Part shown: positions 16,998 through 26,400 of the stretch, one piece after another
How positions within the stretch are numbered: position 1 is the stretch's first letter
Layout of the letters: each line of letters begins with the position of its first letter
Assembly (NCBI RefSeq): GCF_000010725.1
Contig: NC_013855.1
Span: 905,001 to 969,000, forward strand
Direction of reading: 5' to 3'
From: Azospirillum sp. B510
Lineage (GTDB): Bacteria; Pseudomonadota; Alphaproteobacteria; Azospirillales; Azospirillaceae
Length of the DNA stretch: 64,000 bases
Program-made: the position numbers and the translations under genes
The notes under the pieces: model-generated
Databases searched by the model: none
Seen by the model: the letters and a program-made list of their open reading frames with translations, nothing else
What the model was told of the DNA's origin: nothing

Positions 16998-18610
16998 CCG
17001 GGAAAATTCATGAGGGTTGGCGGGTGTAGCGGCATCCGTTGAGCGGCCGTAGGATTTGGGTGCTGACGCCAACTCCTGCCGTTTCCGGAGCGCCCACCCG
17101 CCATGGTTGATCATACCCTGCCGCTGCCCGGCCTGTCACCCGTTGCTGGAAAGCCGGTGATCGGGCGCTTTGATGGCGGCCGCCTGTCCTCCGATGGCGG
17201 GCTGCTGGTGCTGCGGGAGGTGGCGAAGCGGCTGCGGATTGCCGATCGGCTGGCCGCCTGTATTGAGGACCCGCGCGATCCAACGCGCACCGTGCATTCG
17301 CTGGCCGACATCATCGGCTTTCGCCTGCTGGCCATCGCGGCGGGCTACGAGGACGGCAACGACGCCGGCAGCCTACGCTCCGACCCGCTGTTCAAGATGG
17401 CCCTGGAACGCCTGCCGTCCGAGCGTGACCTTTGCTCGCAAGCCACCATCTCGCGCCTGGAGAACCTGCCGGATACCCGCGCACTGCTGCGCATGGGCCG
17501 AGCCATGGTCGATCTCTACTGCGCGTCCTTTCGCCAGGTGCCCAAGCGCATCGTGCTGGATGTAGACGACACCTTCGACACGGTGCATGGCGGTCAGCAG
17601 TTGCGCCTGTTCAACGCCCATTATGACGAGTACGGCTTCCAGCCCATCGTTGTCTTCGACGGCAACGGCCGCTTTGTCACCGCTGTGCTGCGCCCAGCCA
17701 AGCGGCCCAAGGGGACGGAGATCCGGACCTTCCTGCGTCGCCTGCTCCGCGCCATTCGGGCAAACTGGCCCAAGACCGAGATCCTGCTGCGCGCCGACGG
17801 CCATTACGCCTGCCCGGAGGTGCTGGACTGGTGCGAGGCGGAGGGGCTCGACTACGTGCTCGGTCTGCCGACCAGCAGCACACTGCGCCGTCACGTCACC
17901 ACGCTGGAGGCCAGCACCGCGGCGCGCTTCCAGGCCATGCCCGGAGCCGACAAGGTGCGCCGCTTCAAGGAATTCTATGACGGGGCCAGCACCTGGAGCC
18001 GGGTCCGCCGCATCGTCGCGCGCGTCGAGGCAGGAGACCAGGGCACCGACAGCCGCTTCATCGTCACCAACCTACGCCACGGCACGGGTCGCTGGCTGTA
18101 TGCCGGCCTGTATTGCGCGAGGGGACAGGCGGAAAATCATATAAAAGCCTGGAAATCCCACCTTGCCGCAGACCGGACCTCCTGCACCAAGGCGACGGCC
18201 AACCAGTTCCGCCTGTTCCTGCACGCCGGGGCGTACTGGCTGCTGTGGAGCCTGCGCTCGCTGATGCCGAAACGCTCCCGCTGGCGCACGGTGCAATTCG
18301 ACACCTTGCGGCTGCGCTTGGTGAAGACCGCCGCGCGTATCGTGGAGATGAAGACGCAGATCAAGGTGCACCTGCCGACCAGCGCGCCTGATCAGGCGAT
18401 CATCCACCTCGCCCTCGGCCGCATGCCCCGGCTCATCTGCTGAGCACCGGGGCAGCGTGCCCCAGCCGTCACCCAATCCCCTCCACCACCAACTCCGACA
18501 CCGTCACGCCGCCGTCAGCGCGGCGGCCGACGACGCGCGCCCATACAGCCCAACGTTGATCATCTCAACGCGGCGACCAGACCGCTCGCCACCCTGGTGA
18601 ATAAAGGCGG
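16998..18610 (+). mobile_element. IS1380-family insertion sequence, complete, CTAG target duplication
   Basis: The element of 1613 bp is bounded by imperfect inverted repeats: the left end reads CCGGGAAAATTCATGAGGG and the right end, reverse-complemented, CCGCCTTTATTCACCAGGG. Both are flanked by CTAG (16994-16997 and 18611-18614), a 4-bp target duplication as known for this family. It lies between the RTX gene and the type I exporter genes and has no visible damage. Confidence 0.9.
17103..18443 (+). CDS. IS1380-family DDE transposase
   Basis: 446 aa, full length. The family start RFDGGRLSSDGGLLVLREV is present. The catalytic triad is recognisable: Asp in LDVDDTFDTVHG, Asp in LRADGHYACPEVLDW and Glu in RGQAENHIKAWK. 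The frame is intact, so the element may still be able to move. It transposes DNA by cut-and-paste or copy-paste chemistry (mode not settled for this family). It begins 105 bp inside the left inverted repeat. Confidence 0.95.
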   Translation: MVDHTLPLPGLSPVAGKPVIGRFDGGRLSSDGGLLVLREVAKRLRIADRLAACIEDPRDPTRTVHSLADIIGFRLLAIAAGYEDGNDAGSLRSDPLFKMALERLPSERDLCSQATISRLENLPDTRALLRMGRAMVDLYCASFRQVPKRIVLDVDDTFDTVHGGQQLRLFNAHYDEYGFQPIVVFDGNGRFVTAVLRPAKRPKGTEIRTFLRRLLRAIRANWPKTEILLRADGHYACPEVLDWCEAEGLDYVLGLPTSSTLRRHVTTLEASTAARFQAMPGADKVRRFKEFYDGASTWSRVRRIVARVEAGDQGTDSRFIVTNLRHGTGRWLYAGLYCARGQAENHIKAWKSHLAADRTSCTKATANQFRLFLHAGAYWLLWSLRSLMPKRSRWRTVQFDTLRLRLVKTAARIVEMKTQIKVHLPTSAPDQAIIHLALGRMPRLIC

Positions 18611-18776
18611 CTAGAGCCGAACGGCACGGATGCGCCCTGTGCGCCGCAACGAAAACCGGATGAGAACAGATCCCGCAGGCGGCAATCCTCGGAATCGTGA
18701 ATTTTATACTCCGGTATGAAAACAATGACTGACTCCGCCGCAATAAAGCCACGGAATCCGTTCTGAAATGCTGCGA

Positions 18777-18805
18777 AAGGGCCGGCGTGGGGGACGCCGG
18801 CCCTT
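18777..18805. terminator. 12-bp hairpin terminator downstream of the type I exporter genes
   Basis: AAGGGCCGGCGT and its exact reverse complement flank a 5-nt G loop, 93 bp after the HlyD stop on the minus strand. It probably ends the exporter transcript, so the RTX gene would have had its own promoter even before the IS arrived. Confidence 0.7.
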
Positions 18806-18897
18806 CCAGAAGAGCCCTGCCAGGGAATGGACGCCCGTGCGGGGCCCCCGGTCCGCACCGGCCCGAAGGGGGAGGGCCGGGAGGACACCGGATCCGC

Positions 18898-20253
18898 TCA
18901 CTTCTCGCGGAAAGCTCTTTGCAGGCCATCGGTCAGCGGCGTCAGGAAATAGTCGATGGCCCGGCGGGCATGGCCGTGGATCATCACCTCGGCCGGCATG
19001 CCGGGATGCAGCTCGACGGACGGCAGCGCCTTCAGCTCCGCCGCATCCATGCTGATCCGGGCGGCGAAGTAGAAGGTGCCGGTGCGGTCATCCTCCAACT
19101 GGTCGGCCGACAGCGACACCACCTGCCCGGCCACCGGCGGCACGGCGCGCTGGCGGTAGCCGGTGAACTTCACCATCGCCTTGCTGCCGACCTCGACATT
19201 TTGGACATCATGGGGCGAGACCCGCGCCTCGACGATCATCGCGTCGTCCTGCGGCACGATGTCGAGGATGCCGGCGCCGGCCGGGATCACGCCGCCCGGC
19301 GTGAAGAATTTCAGGCCGGTCACCCGCCCGGCCTGGGGGGCGGTGACCGCCTGGCGCAGCAGGACATCATCGGCGCCGCGCAGCCGTTCCGACAGGTCGG
19401 CGACGCTGGCCTGGGCGGTCTGCAGGTCGGTCGCCACCTCCGACCGGCGGGTGTTGCCGATGTTGATCATGGTCAATTCGGCGGCGGCGATGGCCTGTTC
19501 CGCCTTGGATTTGTTGGCCATCAGCTCGCCCAGCCGGCCTTCCGAATCGGCGACGTTGCGCTGAAGCTCCAGCAGGCGCGGCTTGCGCTCATACCCCTTG
19601 GCCAACAGGTCCCGCACCACCCGCAATTCGTCCTGGGTGTAGCGCAGCCGGTCCGACGTGGCGACGCGCTGGGAGTCGAGCGCCGCGATCTCGTCCCGCA
19701 GCTGGGAGATCTGGCGGCGCTGGATGCCGAGCTGCGCCTCGTAACTGTCGGTGCGGGACCGGAACAGCCGCTCCTCCACCGCCAGAGCCTCGGCCGCCAC
19801 CGGATTGTCCCGCGCGGCCTTCACCAGCTCATCGGCGAACAGCGGTTTCGGCGCCTCCGATTGCTCGGCGCGCAGCCGGCCCAACCGGGCGAGCGCCGTC
19901 CAATATTGCCCCTGCAACTGCGCCACCACCGCCTGGCTCTGCGTGGAATCCATCCGCAACAGCACCTGCCCGGCCTGGACAAGATCGCCGTCCTTGACCA
20001 GCAGGTCGCGCAGGATGCCGCCCTCCAGGTGCGAGACGGTCTTGCGGTGGCTCTCCACCATCACCGTGCCGGCGGCGAGCGCCGCGCTGTCCAGACTGGC
20101 GGTGAAGCCCCACAGCAGGAAGCCGCCGAAGCCGACCAGAACCGCCAGCGTCCCCGCCAGGGCGGTGCCGCGCAGCGACGGCTCGGCCGGCACCGCGTCG
20201 ATGGTGGCGGTCCAGACCGTTCGTGACGACGGAAGGTGGGTTTCACCGGTCAT
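18898..20253 (-). CDS. HlyD-family type I secretion periplasmic adaptor (PrtE-like)
   Basis: 451 aa. A ~35-residue cytoplasmic start is followed by one membrane helix (ALAGTLAVLVGFGGFLLWGF). The biotinyl/lipoyl-like half motif is at GTVMVESHRKTVSHLEGGIL, a long coiled coil covers about residues 95-275, and the second half hairpin and beta-barrel follow (VTAPQAGRVTGLKFFTPGGV, then VSPHDVQNVEVGSKAMVKF). This is the RTX_I_D/PrtE pattern. It bridges the inner-membrane ABC protein to an outer-membrane TolC-type channel, which is not encoded nearby. It overlaps the ABC gene by 4 bp. Confidence 0.93.
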   Translation of the reverse strand: MTGETHLPSSRTVWTATIDAVPAEPSLRGTALAGTLAVLVGFGGFLLWGFTASLDSAALAAGTVMVESHRKTVSHLEGGILRDLLVKDGDLVQAGQVLLRMDSTQSQAVVAQLQGQYWTALARLGRLRAEQSEAPKPLFADELVKAARDNPVAAEALAVEERLFRSRTDSYEAQLGIQRRQISQLRDEIAALDSQRVATSDRLRYTQDELRVVRDLLAKGYERKPRLLELQRNVADSEGRLGELMANKSKAEQAIAAAELTMINIGNTRRSEVATDLQTAQASVADLSERLRGADDVLLRQAVTAPQAGRVTGLKFFTPGGVIPAGAGILDIVPQDDAMIVEARVSPHDVQNVEVGSKAMVKFTGYRQRAVPPVAGQVVSLSADQLEDDRTGTFYFAARISMDAAELKALPSVELHPGMPAEVMIHGHARRAIDYFLTPLTDGLQRAFREK

Positions 20254-21974
20254 CGCTGTTCTCCGCTGCGGACGAGGCGGGTCACGCCTGCGGGCACGCC
20301 GCCGGGCTGAACCAGTTTCAGGACGTCGCTTCGGGCGCCGAAATGTTCGACGGCGCCGTCCTTCATGACGAGCAGCGTGTCGGCGATGGCGACGATGGAG
20401 GGACGGTGGGCGATCATCACCACCGTGGTGCCCTCGGCCTTCACCTTCCGCACGGCCCCCAACAAGGCCTGTTCGCCCTCATGGTCGAGGTTGGAGTTGG
20501 GCTCGTCCAGCACCAGCAGGCGAGGACGGCCGAACAGGGCGCGGGCGAGCGCGATGCGCTGCCGCTGGCCGCCGGACAGCGAAAAGGCGCTGTCGCCGAC
20601 CGGCGTGTCATAGCCGAAGGGAAGCCGGCCGATCATTTCATGCACCCCGGCCAGCCGGGCGGCGCGCACGATCTCCGCCGGGTCGGCCTTGGCCATGCGG
20701 GCGATGTTCTCGCCGATGGTGCCGTCCAGCAGGGCGACCGCTTGCGGCACGTAACCGACATAGCGGCCGAAGCTCTCGCGCTCCCACAGATAGGTGCTGG
20801 TGCCGTCGAGATAGATGCCGCCGGCGGTCGGCTGCCAGACGCCGACCAGCAGCCGGGCCAGCGTCGATTTGCCGGCGCCCGACGGGCCGATGACGCCCAG
20901 CACCTCCCCCGCCCGCACCGCGAAGGTGACATTGCGAAGGATCGGGCGGTTCAACCCGGCCGGGACATGGGTGACCCGGTCCACCGACAGCACCCCCTGC
21001 GGCTGCGGCAACGGCATGGTCGATCGGGCCGAGGCGCCGTTGTTCAGCAGGTCGCGGATGCGGCGATGCGCCTCCAGCGCCTTGACCCACTGGCGCCAGC
21101 CGTCCACAAGCTGCTCGAACGGGTGCAGCAGCCGGCCGGTGATCAGGCCGGCTGCCATCATGCTGCCGGGCGTCACCAGATTGTCGATCACCAGCGTGGC
21201 GCCCGCCGCGATGACGCCGACCTGCAACATCATCCGCAGCGACCGCGAAGCCGCCGACAGGCCGCGCGACAGGGTGGCGCCGCGGTCGATCATCCCGGCC
21301 GATCCGCTCTGCGCCGACTGCCAGCGCCGGGCCAGCGCCGGCAGCATGCCCATCGCCTCGATGGCTTCGGCATGGCGCACGGTGCTGGCGATGTCGGCGA
21401 ACACGCGGGCCGAGGCCTCGTTCGCCTGGGCCATCGGGTGGCGGGTCAGCATGTCGGTCAGCACGCCCATCGCCAGCAGGACCAGGGCGGACACGATGGC
21501 GAGCACGCCATAGACCGGATGCAGCAGGAACAGGATCGCCAGGAAGATCGGCGCCCAGGCCAGTTCCAGCGGCGCGGTCACGGCACTGCTGGTCATGAAG
21601 CCGCGCAGGTCGTTCAGGTCGCGCATGGTCTGGGCGGCGTTGCGCGGACCGCCCGACAGCGCGTCGACGATCGACGCCTCCAGCGCCGGGACGTTGAAGC
21701 GGTGGGCGATCACCGCGCTGGTGACCAGGAAGGCGCGGGCGCGGATGAAGTCCAGCACGCCATAGAGCGCCAGCGCCCCCACCGCGATGATCGCCAGCAT
21801 CGTCAGCGTTTCCAGGCTGCGGCTGCTCATCACCCGGTCATAGACCTGCATGGTGAAGAGCGGCAGCACCAGCATCAGCACATTCACGAACAGGCTGAGA
21901 ATACCCGCCAGCAGCAGGCCCTGTCCGATCTTCCGGTAGGCTTGGGTCAGCAGGGGCCGATCCACGGAACTCAT
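20250..21974 (-). CDS. Type I secretion ABC transporter/ATPase (PrtD-like)
   Basis: 574 aa. The N-terminal half has the six-helix ABC exporter domain (opening VNVLMLVLPLFTMQVYDRVM, typical of PrtD). The C-terminal half has Walker A (GPSGAGKST), the signature [16 protein letters not shown], Walker B (LLVLDEPNSNLD) and the H-loop region VVMIAHRPS. No N-terminal C39 peptidase-like domain is present, so it belongs to the protease/RTX exporter type. It most likely exports the 272-aa RTX protein at 15809-16627. First gene of a two-gene minus-strand transcript. Confidence 0.94.
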   Translation of the reverse strand: MSSVDRPLLTQAYRKIGQGLLLAGILSLFVNVLMLVLPLFTMQVYDRVMSSRSLETLTMLAIIAVGALALYGVLDFIRARAFLVTSAVIAHRFNVPALEASIVDALSGGPRNAAQTMRDLNDLRGFMTSSAVTAPLELAWAPIFLAILFLLHPVYGVLAIVSALVLLAMGVLTDMLTRHPMAQANEASARVFADIASTVRHAEAIEAMGMLPALARRWQSAQSGSAGMIDRGATLSRGLSAASRSLRMMLQVGVIAAGATLVIDNLVTPGSMMAAGLITGRLLHPFEQLVDGWRQWVKALEAHRRIRDLLNNGASARSTMPLPQPQGVLSVDRVTHVPAGLNRPILRNVTFAVRAGEVLGVIGPSGAGKSTLARLLVGVWQPTAGGIYLDGTSTYLWERESFGRYVGYVPQAVALLDGTIGENIARMAKADPAEIVRAARLAGVHEMIGRLPFGYDTPVGDSAFSLSGGQRQRIALARALFGRPRLLVLDEPNSNLDHEGEQALLGAVRKVKAEGTTVVMIAHRPSIVAIADTLLVMKDGAVEHFGARSDVLKLVQPGGVPAGVTRLVRSGEQR

Positions 21975-22563
21975 CTTCGATCCTTCCCAATGTGGGCCTG
22001 AAGGAGGAGTCGCCGGCTCGCGCGGCGCCGAAATTCGGGGAAGAGCCGGGGAAACGCGAAAAGCTGCCGGCAGCGACGATCGCTGGACAGGGAACCGGCT
22101 TGGGGGGATGCCGGTGCGGTCAGCCCTTGATGGGATGGCCCATCACGGGATGCACGCCTATGTCTGAGGACAGATCGGCGCGGGGGGGGAGGCGCCATCT
22201 AACGTGTCACGGTTAAGCTTTACACTGAATATATTTTAGAGATGTGTGACAAATGCCGGCCCCTTCCGTCAACGCTCCGTGGAGATTTATGTTTTTCAAT
22301 GGGTAATCCATTGAAACATAATGAATTTTCTGTCATTCACCGAAGGTGTTAGGCACTTAGGCGAGAGTGTTACAGCCATCTGGTCAGACGGCCCCGACAT
22401 CGGGCATGCTGCGACGCGATGGATTTGCGCAAGGCGCCGTGATCTCCCCCCAATCCGGCCCCCCGCCCCGCCCCCCCGCTTTCCTTCCACCACGCCGGCC
22501 ACCCGATTCCGGCTGCGGCCTGAATTCCGGTTCCCTGAAATGCGGTTCAAGGAAACTCCAGTC
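21975..22563. promoter_or_regulatory. Divergent intergenic region, exporter genes / epimerase gene
   Basis: 589 bp between the minus-strand ABC exporter gene and the plus-strand epimerase gene, so it must carry both promoters. The middle (about 22200-22370) is AT-rich; the part before the epimerase holds long C-runs. The frame of the epimerase is open upstream to 22321, but that extension looks non-coding. No operator identified. Confidence 0.4.
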
Positions 22564-23592
22564 ATGACGATGTCCAAGGCCGCCCAGGCCAAAACCATTC
22601 TCGTCACCGGCGGCGCCGGCTATGTCGGCAGCCACTGCGTGGCCGAGCTTCTCGACCATGGCCACCGGGTCGTGGTGTTCGACAATCTGCGCCAGGGCCA
22701 CGCCGCCGCCGTTCCGCCGGAGGCGGCCTTCGTCCGGGGCGATCTCGCCGACGAGGCGGCGCTGGCCCGCCTGTTCGGGCAGTGGCGCTTCGACGCGGTG
22801 TTCCACTTCGCCGCGCTGTCGGTGGTCGGCGAATCGATGCGCGACCCGCATGCCTACCTGCACGGCAACAGCGTCACCTCGCTGAACCTGATCCGGGCGG
22901 CGGTCAAGGCGGGAGTGATGAAGCTGGTCTTCTCCTCCACCGCCAACCTGTTCGGCGCGCCCAAGCGGATTCCCATCGACGAGGACGAGGCGATCGATCC
23001 CGGCAGCCCCTATGGCGAATCGAAGTTCATCATCGAACGCGCCCTGCATTGGGCCGACCGCTGCCATGGTCTGCGCTCCGCCTGCCTGCGTTACTTCAAC
23101 GCCGCCGGCGCGCATCCCAACGGCAAGCTGGGCGAGGATCACAGCCCGGAAACCCACCTGATCCCGCTGGTGCTCGACGCCGCCACCGGCAAGCGTCCGC
23201 ACATCGAGATCTTCGGCGACGATTACGACACGCGCGACGGCACCTGCATCCGCGACTACATCCATGTCTGCGATCTGGCCGACGCCCATCTGCGGGTGCT
23301 GGACGCGCTGGAGGAGCGGTCGGTCCGCTACAATCTCGGCAACGGCACCGGCTACAGCGTGCGCGAGGTCATCGCGTCGGTCGAGCGCATCACCGGACGG
23401 AGCGTTCCGGTGAAGATCGGCCCGCGCCGCCCCGGCGACCTGCCGGTGCTGATCGCGTCGTCGGAGCGCATCCGCCGCGATCTCGGCTGGCGGCCGCGCT
23501 TCCCGGATCTCGACAGCATCATCGGCAGCGCCTGGGCATGGCGGAGCGCCCATCCCAACGGCTTCCGCGGCCTCGCCGCCGCCGCCGAGTGA
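22564..23592 (+). CDS. galE: UDP-glucose 4-epimerase (GalE-like)
   Basis: 342 aa short-chain dehydrogenase of the extended type. The Rossmann motif VTGGAGYVGS is at residues 13-22, and the catalytic region has the Ser/Thr in FSSTANLFG and the YxxxK pair in PYGESKFIIE. The later ACLRYFNAAGAHPNG and LGNGTGYSVREV blocks are GalE hallmarks. It interconverts UDP-glucose and UDP-galactose (or the N-acetyl forms), supplying sugar nucleotides, possibly to the nearby polysaccharide locus. The start at 22564 has AAGGAA about 10 nt upstream and fits the family length. ANLFG in place of the common ATVYG is a small deviation. Confidence 0.9.
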   Translation: MTMSKAAQAKTILVTGGAGYVGSHCVAELLDHGHRVVVFDNLRQGHAAAVPPEAAFVRGDLADEAALARLFGQWRFDAVFHFAALSVVGESMRDPHAYLHGNSVTSLNLIRAAVKAGVMKLVFSSTANLFGAPKRIPIDEDEAIDPGSPYGESKFIIERALHWADRCHGLRSACLRYFNAAGAHPNGKLGEDHSPETHLIPLVLDAATGKRPHIEIFGDDYDTRDGTCIRDYIHVCDLADAHLRVLDALEERSVRYNLGNGTGYSVREVIASVERITGRSVPVKIGPRRPGDLPVLIASSERIRRDLGWRPRFPDLDSIIGSAWAWRSAHPNGFRGLAAAAE

Positions 23593-23634
23593 TTTGAAAG
23601 GAAAGGATACGCTTATGGGTGAGCCGGGGGGATT

Positions 23635-24204
23635 ATGGACGCGATGAGCAACCTGAGCTGGGACGATGACGACGCGCCCGAAGCGGGAGCGGACGACAAG
23701 ACGACGGAGCGGAGCGGCGGCAAGCCGGATGAGGAGCTGGACCTTGCCGACTTCCACGGCATGGCCCGCCTGATCGAGCGGATGCACCGCCGCTATCTCG
23801 ACGTCGTCCGCGTCGGCCTGTCGAAGCAGGGCGTCGACGACATCGGCCCGGTGCAGGCGCTGATGGTCATGCTGATCGGCGAGGACGAGCTGTCGGTCCG
23901 CGACCTGATGGAGCGCGGCTATTACCTCGGCTCGAACGCCTCCTACAGCCTGAAGATCCTGGTCGATGCCGGCTATATCAGCCGGGCGGCCAACCAGCGC
24001 GACCGCCGCACCGCGCGGCTCCAGCTGACCGACAAGGGACGGGAGCTGTGGGAAGGGCTGCGGCGGATGGAGCGGACTCAGGCCGAAGCGCTGGTGCGCA
24101 ACGAGACCGAGGTCCGCGACCTGAAGGCCAGCTACCGCACGCTCCGCCGGCTCGACCGGCTGTGGGGCGACATGGTGCGCTATTCCTGCCTCGATTTCGA
24201 TTGA
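23635..24204 (+). CDS. MarR-type winged-helix regulator, LdtR-like
   Basis: 189 aa. An acidic, disordered ~35-residue start is followed by the winged helix: MARLIERMHRRYLDVVR, then the recognition region LSVRDLMERGYYLGSNASYSLKILVDAGYI and the wing RDRRTARLQLTDKG. The block ERGYYLGSNASYSLK is characteristic of the alphaproteobacterial LdtR group, where the protein controls an L,D-transpeptidase and stress genes in Liberibacter and Sinorhizobium. The targets in this organism are not visible. It lies 42 bp after the epimerase and 8 bp before the DUF2336 gene, so the three may share a transcript. Confidence 0.82.
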   Translation: MDAMSNLSWDDDDAPEAGADDKTTERSGGKPDEELDLADFHGMARLIERMHRRYLDVVRVGLSKQGVDDIGPVQALMVMLIGEDELSVRDLMERGYYLGSNASYSLKILVDAGYISRAANQRDRRTARLQLTDKGRELWEGLRRMERTQAEALVRNETEVRDLKASYRTLRRLDRLWGDMVRYSCLDFD

Positions 24205-24212
24205 GCCCCCCG

Positions 24213-25463
24213 ATGCCGATTGAAGAGTCTCGTCCGATTCCACAGCCGGGCACCCCGATGCCATACCCCGCCCCCGAACCCGACATCCCCCACCCCAACG
24301 CCCTGACATCCAAGGATGTGGACCGGCTGCTGGCCTCGCCCGACGCGGAAACGCGGATCGAGACGATGAACAAGCTGTTCCACGACCTTGAGGCGGGAAC
24401 GCTGAGCCCGGCCGAACGCTCGCTGGCGATCGAAGTGGTTCATTGCTTCGCCGGCGACGCCCAGGTCGCGGTGCGGGAAGCCGTGGCCTGGCAGCTGCGC
24501 AACAGCCCGTTGCTGACCGGAGATCTGGCGGAACGGCTGGTGCGCGACGTCGGCCGGGTCGCCTTTCCCATCCTGCGCGATGCCGCCGGCCTGACCGACG
24601 ATCTGCTGCTGGACGTGCTGTCCGACCCCGAGGCCGGCAAGCATGTGGCGGTCGCCAGCCGCTCCAAGGTTTCCGCCCGCGTGTCCGGCGCGATCGCCGA
24701 GCGCGGCAACGTCATCGCGGTGACCGCCCTGCTGCGCAATGACGGCGCCGAGCTTCCCGACGGGGCCATGAGCCGCGCGCTCGATCGCTTCGGCCGCGTC
24801 CGCATGGTCAGCGAGGCGGCGGCGACCCGTCCCGGCCTGTCGCTGGCGATGGTGGAACGGGTGGTCGCCTTCGTCTCCGACAGCATGCGCACCACGCTGA
24901 TGCAGGCCCACGGCCTGTCGCGCGAACTGGTCGAACGGCTGGTGGAGCGTGGACGGGAAGCGGCGACGATGCGCATGCTGCGCCCGGTGCTGCGCGGAGC
25001 CGAGGACATCGACGCGGTGATCCAGTGGCTGCACACCAACCGCCGCCTGACGCCGGTCCTGCTGTTCCGCGCGCTGTGCGCCGGCGACCTCGCCCTGTTC
25101 GTCGCCGGCATGGCCACCCGCGCCGGCATCCCGCCGGAGAATGCCCGCCGCCTCGCCTGGGACGATGGCGAGCTGGGCATGGCGGCGTTGTTGAAGAAGG
25201 CGGGCGTGGCTCCCGGCCTGACCCAGCCGTTCCAGGTCGCGGTCGGCGTCGCCAAGCTCATGGATTATGAAGGCGGCGACGGGCGGCGAGAGGATTTCCA
25301 GTCGGAGGTCATCAGCGAGCTGTTCACCGCCTGCACCCCGACCAACGACTGGATGGTCGACGACCTGCTGCTGCAACTGTTCGACCAGAAGTCCGACGAG
25401 GTGATCGACCGGGCGCTCGATCAGGCGGGCCTGCCCTTCTCCCCGCTGCGCACGGTGCAATAG
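24213..25463 (+). CDS. DUF2336 domain protein (COG5330)
   Basis: 416 aa. After a Pro-rich leader the protein is all-helical, with repeated units such as VREAVAWQLRNSPLLTGDLAERLVRDVGRVAFPILRDA, typical of HEAT-like DUF2336 proteins of alphaproteobacteria. No catalytic motif is visible. Function is unknown in the family. The start at 24213 follows the regulator stop by 8 bp and has a poor ribosome binding site; an ATG at 24258 is an alternative. Convergent with the LysR gene, 3 bp between the stops. Confidence 0.82.
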   Translation: MPIEESRPIPQPGTPMPYPAPEPDIPHPNALTSKDVDRLLASPDAETRIETMNKLFHDLEAGTLSPAERSLAIEVVHCFAGDAQVAVREAVAWQLRNSPLLTGDLAERLVRDVGRVAFPILRDAAGLTDDLLLDVLSDPEAGKHVAVASRSKVSARVSGAIAERGNVIAVTALLRNDGAELPDGAMSRALDRFGRVRMVSEAAATRPGLSLAMVERVVAFVSDSMRTTLMQAHGLSRELVERLVERGREAATMRMLRPVLRGAEDIDAVIQWLHTNRRLTPVLLFRALCAGDLALFVAGMATRAGIPPENARRLAWDDGELGMAALLKKAGVAPGLTQPFQVAVGVAKLMDYEGGDGRREDFQSEVISELFTACTPTNDWMVDDLLLQLFDQKSDEVIDRALDQAGLPFSPLRTVQ

Positions 25464-25466
25464 CCG

Positions 25467-26366
25467 TCAGGCCTCGTCCGTCCGTTCCAGCAATTGCATG
25501 AAGCGCTCCAGCACCAGATTGGGAGGAACCCCCTTCTTGGTGACGGCGCTGAACTGCACCCGGTAATGGTGGCTGTCGGGCAGCAGGGCGCGCATGTCGC
25601 CGCGCTCCACCCAATGGGCGGCGTAATGCACCGGCAGGAATCCGACATAGCAGCCGGTCAGCAACAGGAAGGCCACCCCCTCACGGTCGGTGGCGGTGGC
25701 GGTGGCGTTCAGGGCATGCGGCGGCTGCGACTGGGTGGGGGCGACGGCGTCGGCCGCCTCCACCGCCTCGCGGGTTGCCTTGTCCGCGTCGAACAACGGG
25801 TGGCCGCGCCCGCAATAGAGCCGGGATTCCTCCTCATAGAGGGTGACGCGGGCCAGCCCCGGCAGGGCGCGGCGTTCCGGCACCACCCCGACATGCAGCC
25901 GGCCGTCGAGCACGCCGCGCTCGATCTCGTTGGGCGGGATCATGCGGATGTTGACGCGCACCTCCGGCGCCTCGCGCTTCAGCCCGCGCAGCGCGTTGGT
26001 CACCCGCATCCGCGGCATGGTGACGAGGCTGTCGGTGATGCCGATGCTGAGTTCGCCGCGCAACCGCCCATGCGCCGCGTTGATCTCGCTGCGGAAACTC
26101 TCCAGCCCGGCCAGCAGCCGGAGCGCCGCCTCATGGGCGAGCCGCCCCTCCTCCGTCAGCAGGAATCCGGCCCGCCCCCGCCGGCACAGCGACAGACCGA
26201 GCCGCCGTTCCAGGTCGGCCATATGCTGGCTGATCGCGGCCCGGCTGATGTTCAGCTCGACCTCCGCCGCGGAGAAGCCGCCGCACTCCACCACCGTAGT
26301 GAAGACGCGCAGAAGGCGGATGTCGGCATCGGTGACGGCGGGCAACGGGCGGGTCGGCTTGCTCAT
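25467..26366 (-). CDS. LysR-family transcriptional regulator
   Basis: 299 aa. The N-terminal helix-turn-helix (LRVFTTVVECGGFSAAEVELNISRAAISQHMADLERRLG) is followed by the usual linker and a periplasmic-binding-like effector domain. It is divergent from the transaminase gene with a 124-bp gap holding a perfect inverted repeat (26385-26400), so it most likely regulates the transaminase/mmsA pair. The effector may be an omega-amino acid or its semialdehyde; that is inference. Confidence 0.9.
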   Translation of the reverse strand: MSKPTRPLPAVTDADIRLLRVFTTVVECGGFSAAEVELNISRAAISQHMADLERRLGLSLCRRGRAGFLLTEEGRLAHEAALRLLAGLESFRSEINAAHGRLRGELSIGITDSLVTMPRMRVTNALRGLKREAPEVRVNIRMIPPNEIERGVLDGRLHVGVVPERRALPGLARVTLYEEESRLYCGRGHPLFDADKATREAVEAADAVAPTQSQPPHALNATATATDREGVAFLLLTGCYVGFLPVHYAAHWVERGDMRALLPDSHHYRVQFSAVTKKGVPPNLVLERFMQLLERTDEA

Positions 26367-26384
26367 GGGGGCACTCGGATTTTG

Positions 26385-26400
26385 GTAAGCTATTGCTTAC
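26385..26400. promoter_or_regulatory. Perfect inverted repeat GTAAGC-TATT-GCTTAC, probable LysR operator
   Basis: Six-bp arms with a 4-bp AT centre, 18 bp upstream of the LysR start and 90 bp upstream of the transaminase start. It is AT-rich in a GC-rich setting and has the partially palindromic form usual for LysR-type binding sites. Confidence 0.6.

Noticed and set aside
18504..18929. Minus-strand frames between IS1380 and the HlyD gene
   Set aside because: They span the IS1380 end and a terminator hairpin and show no family features.
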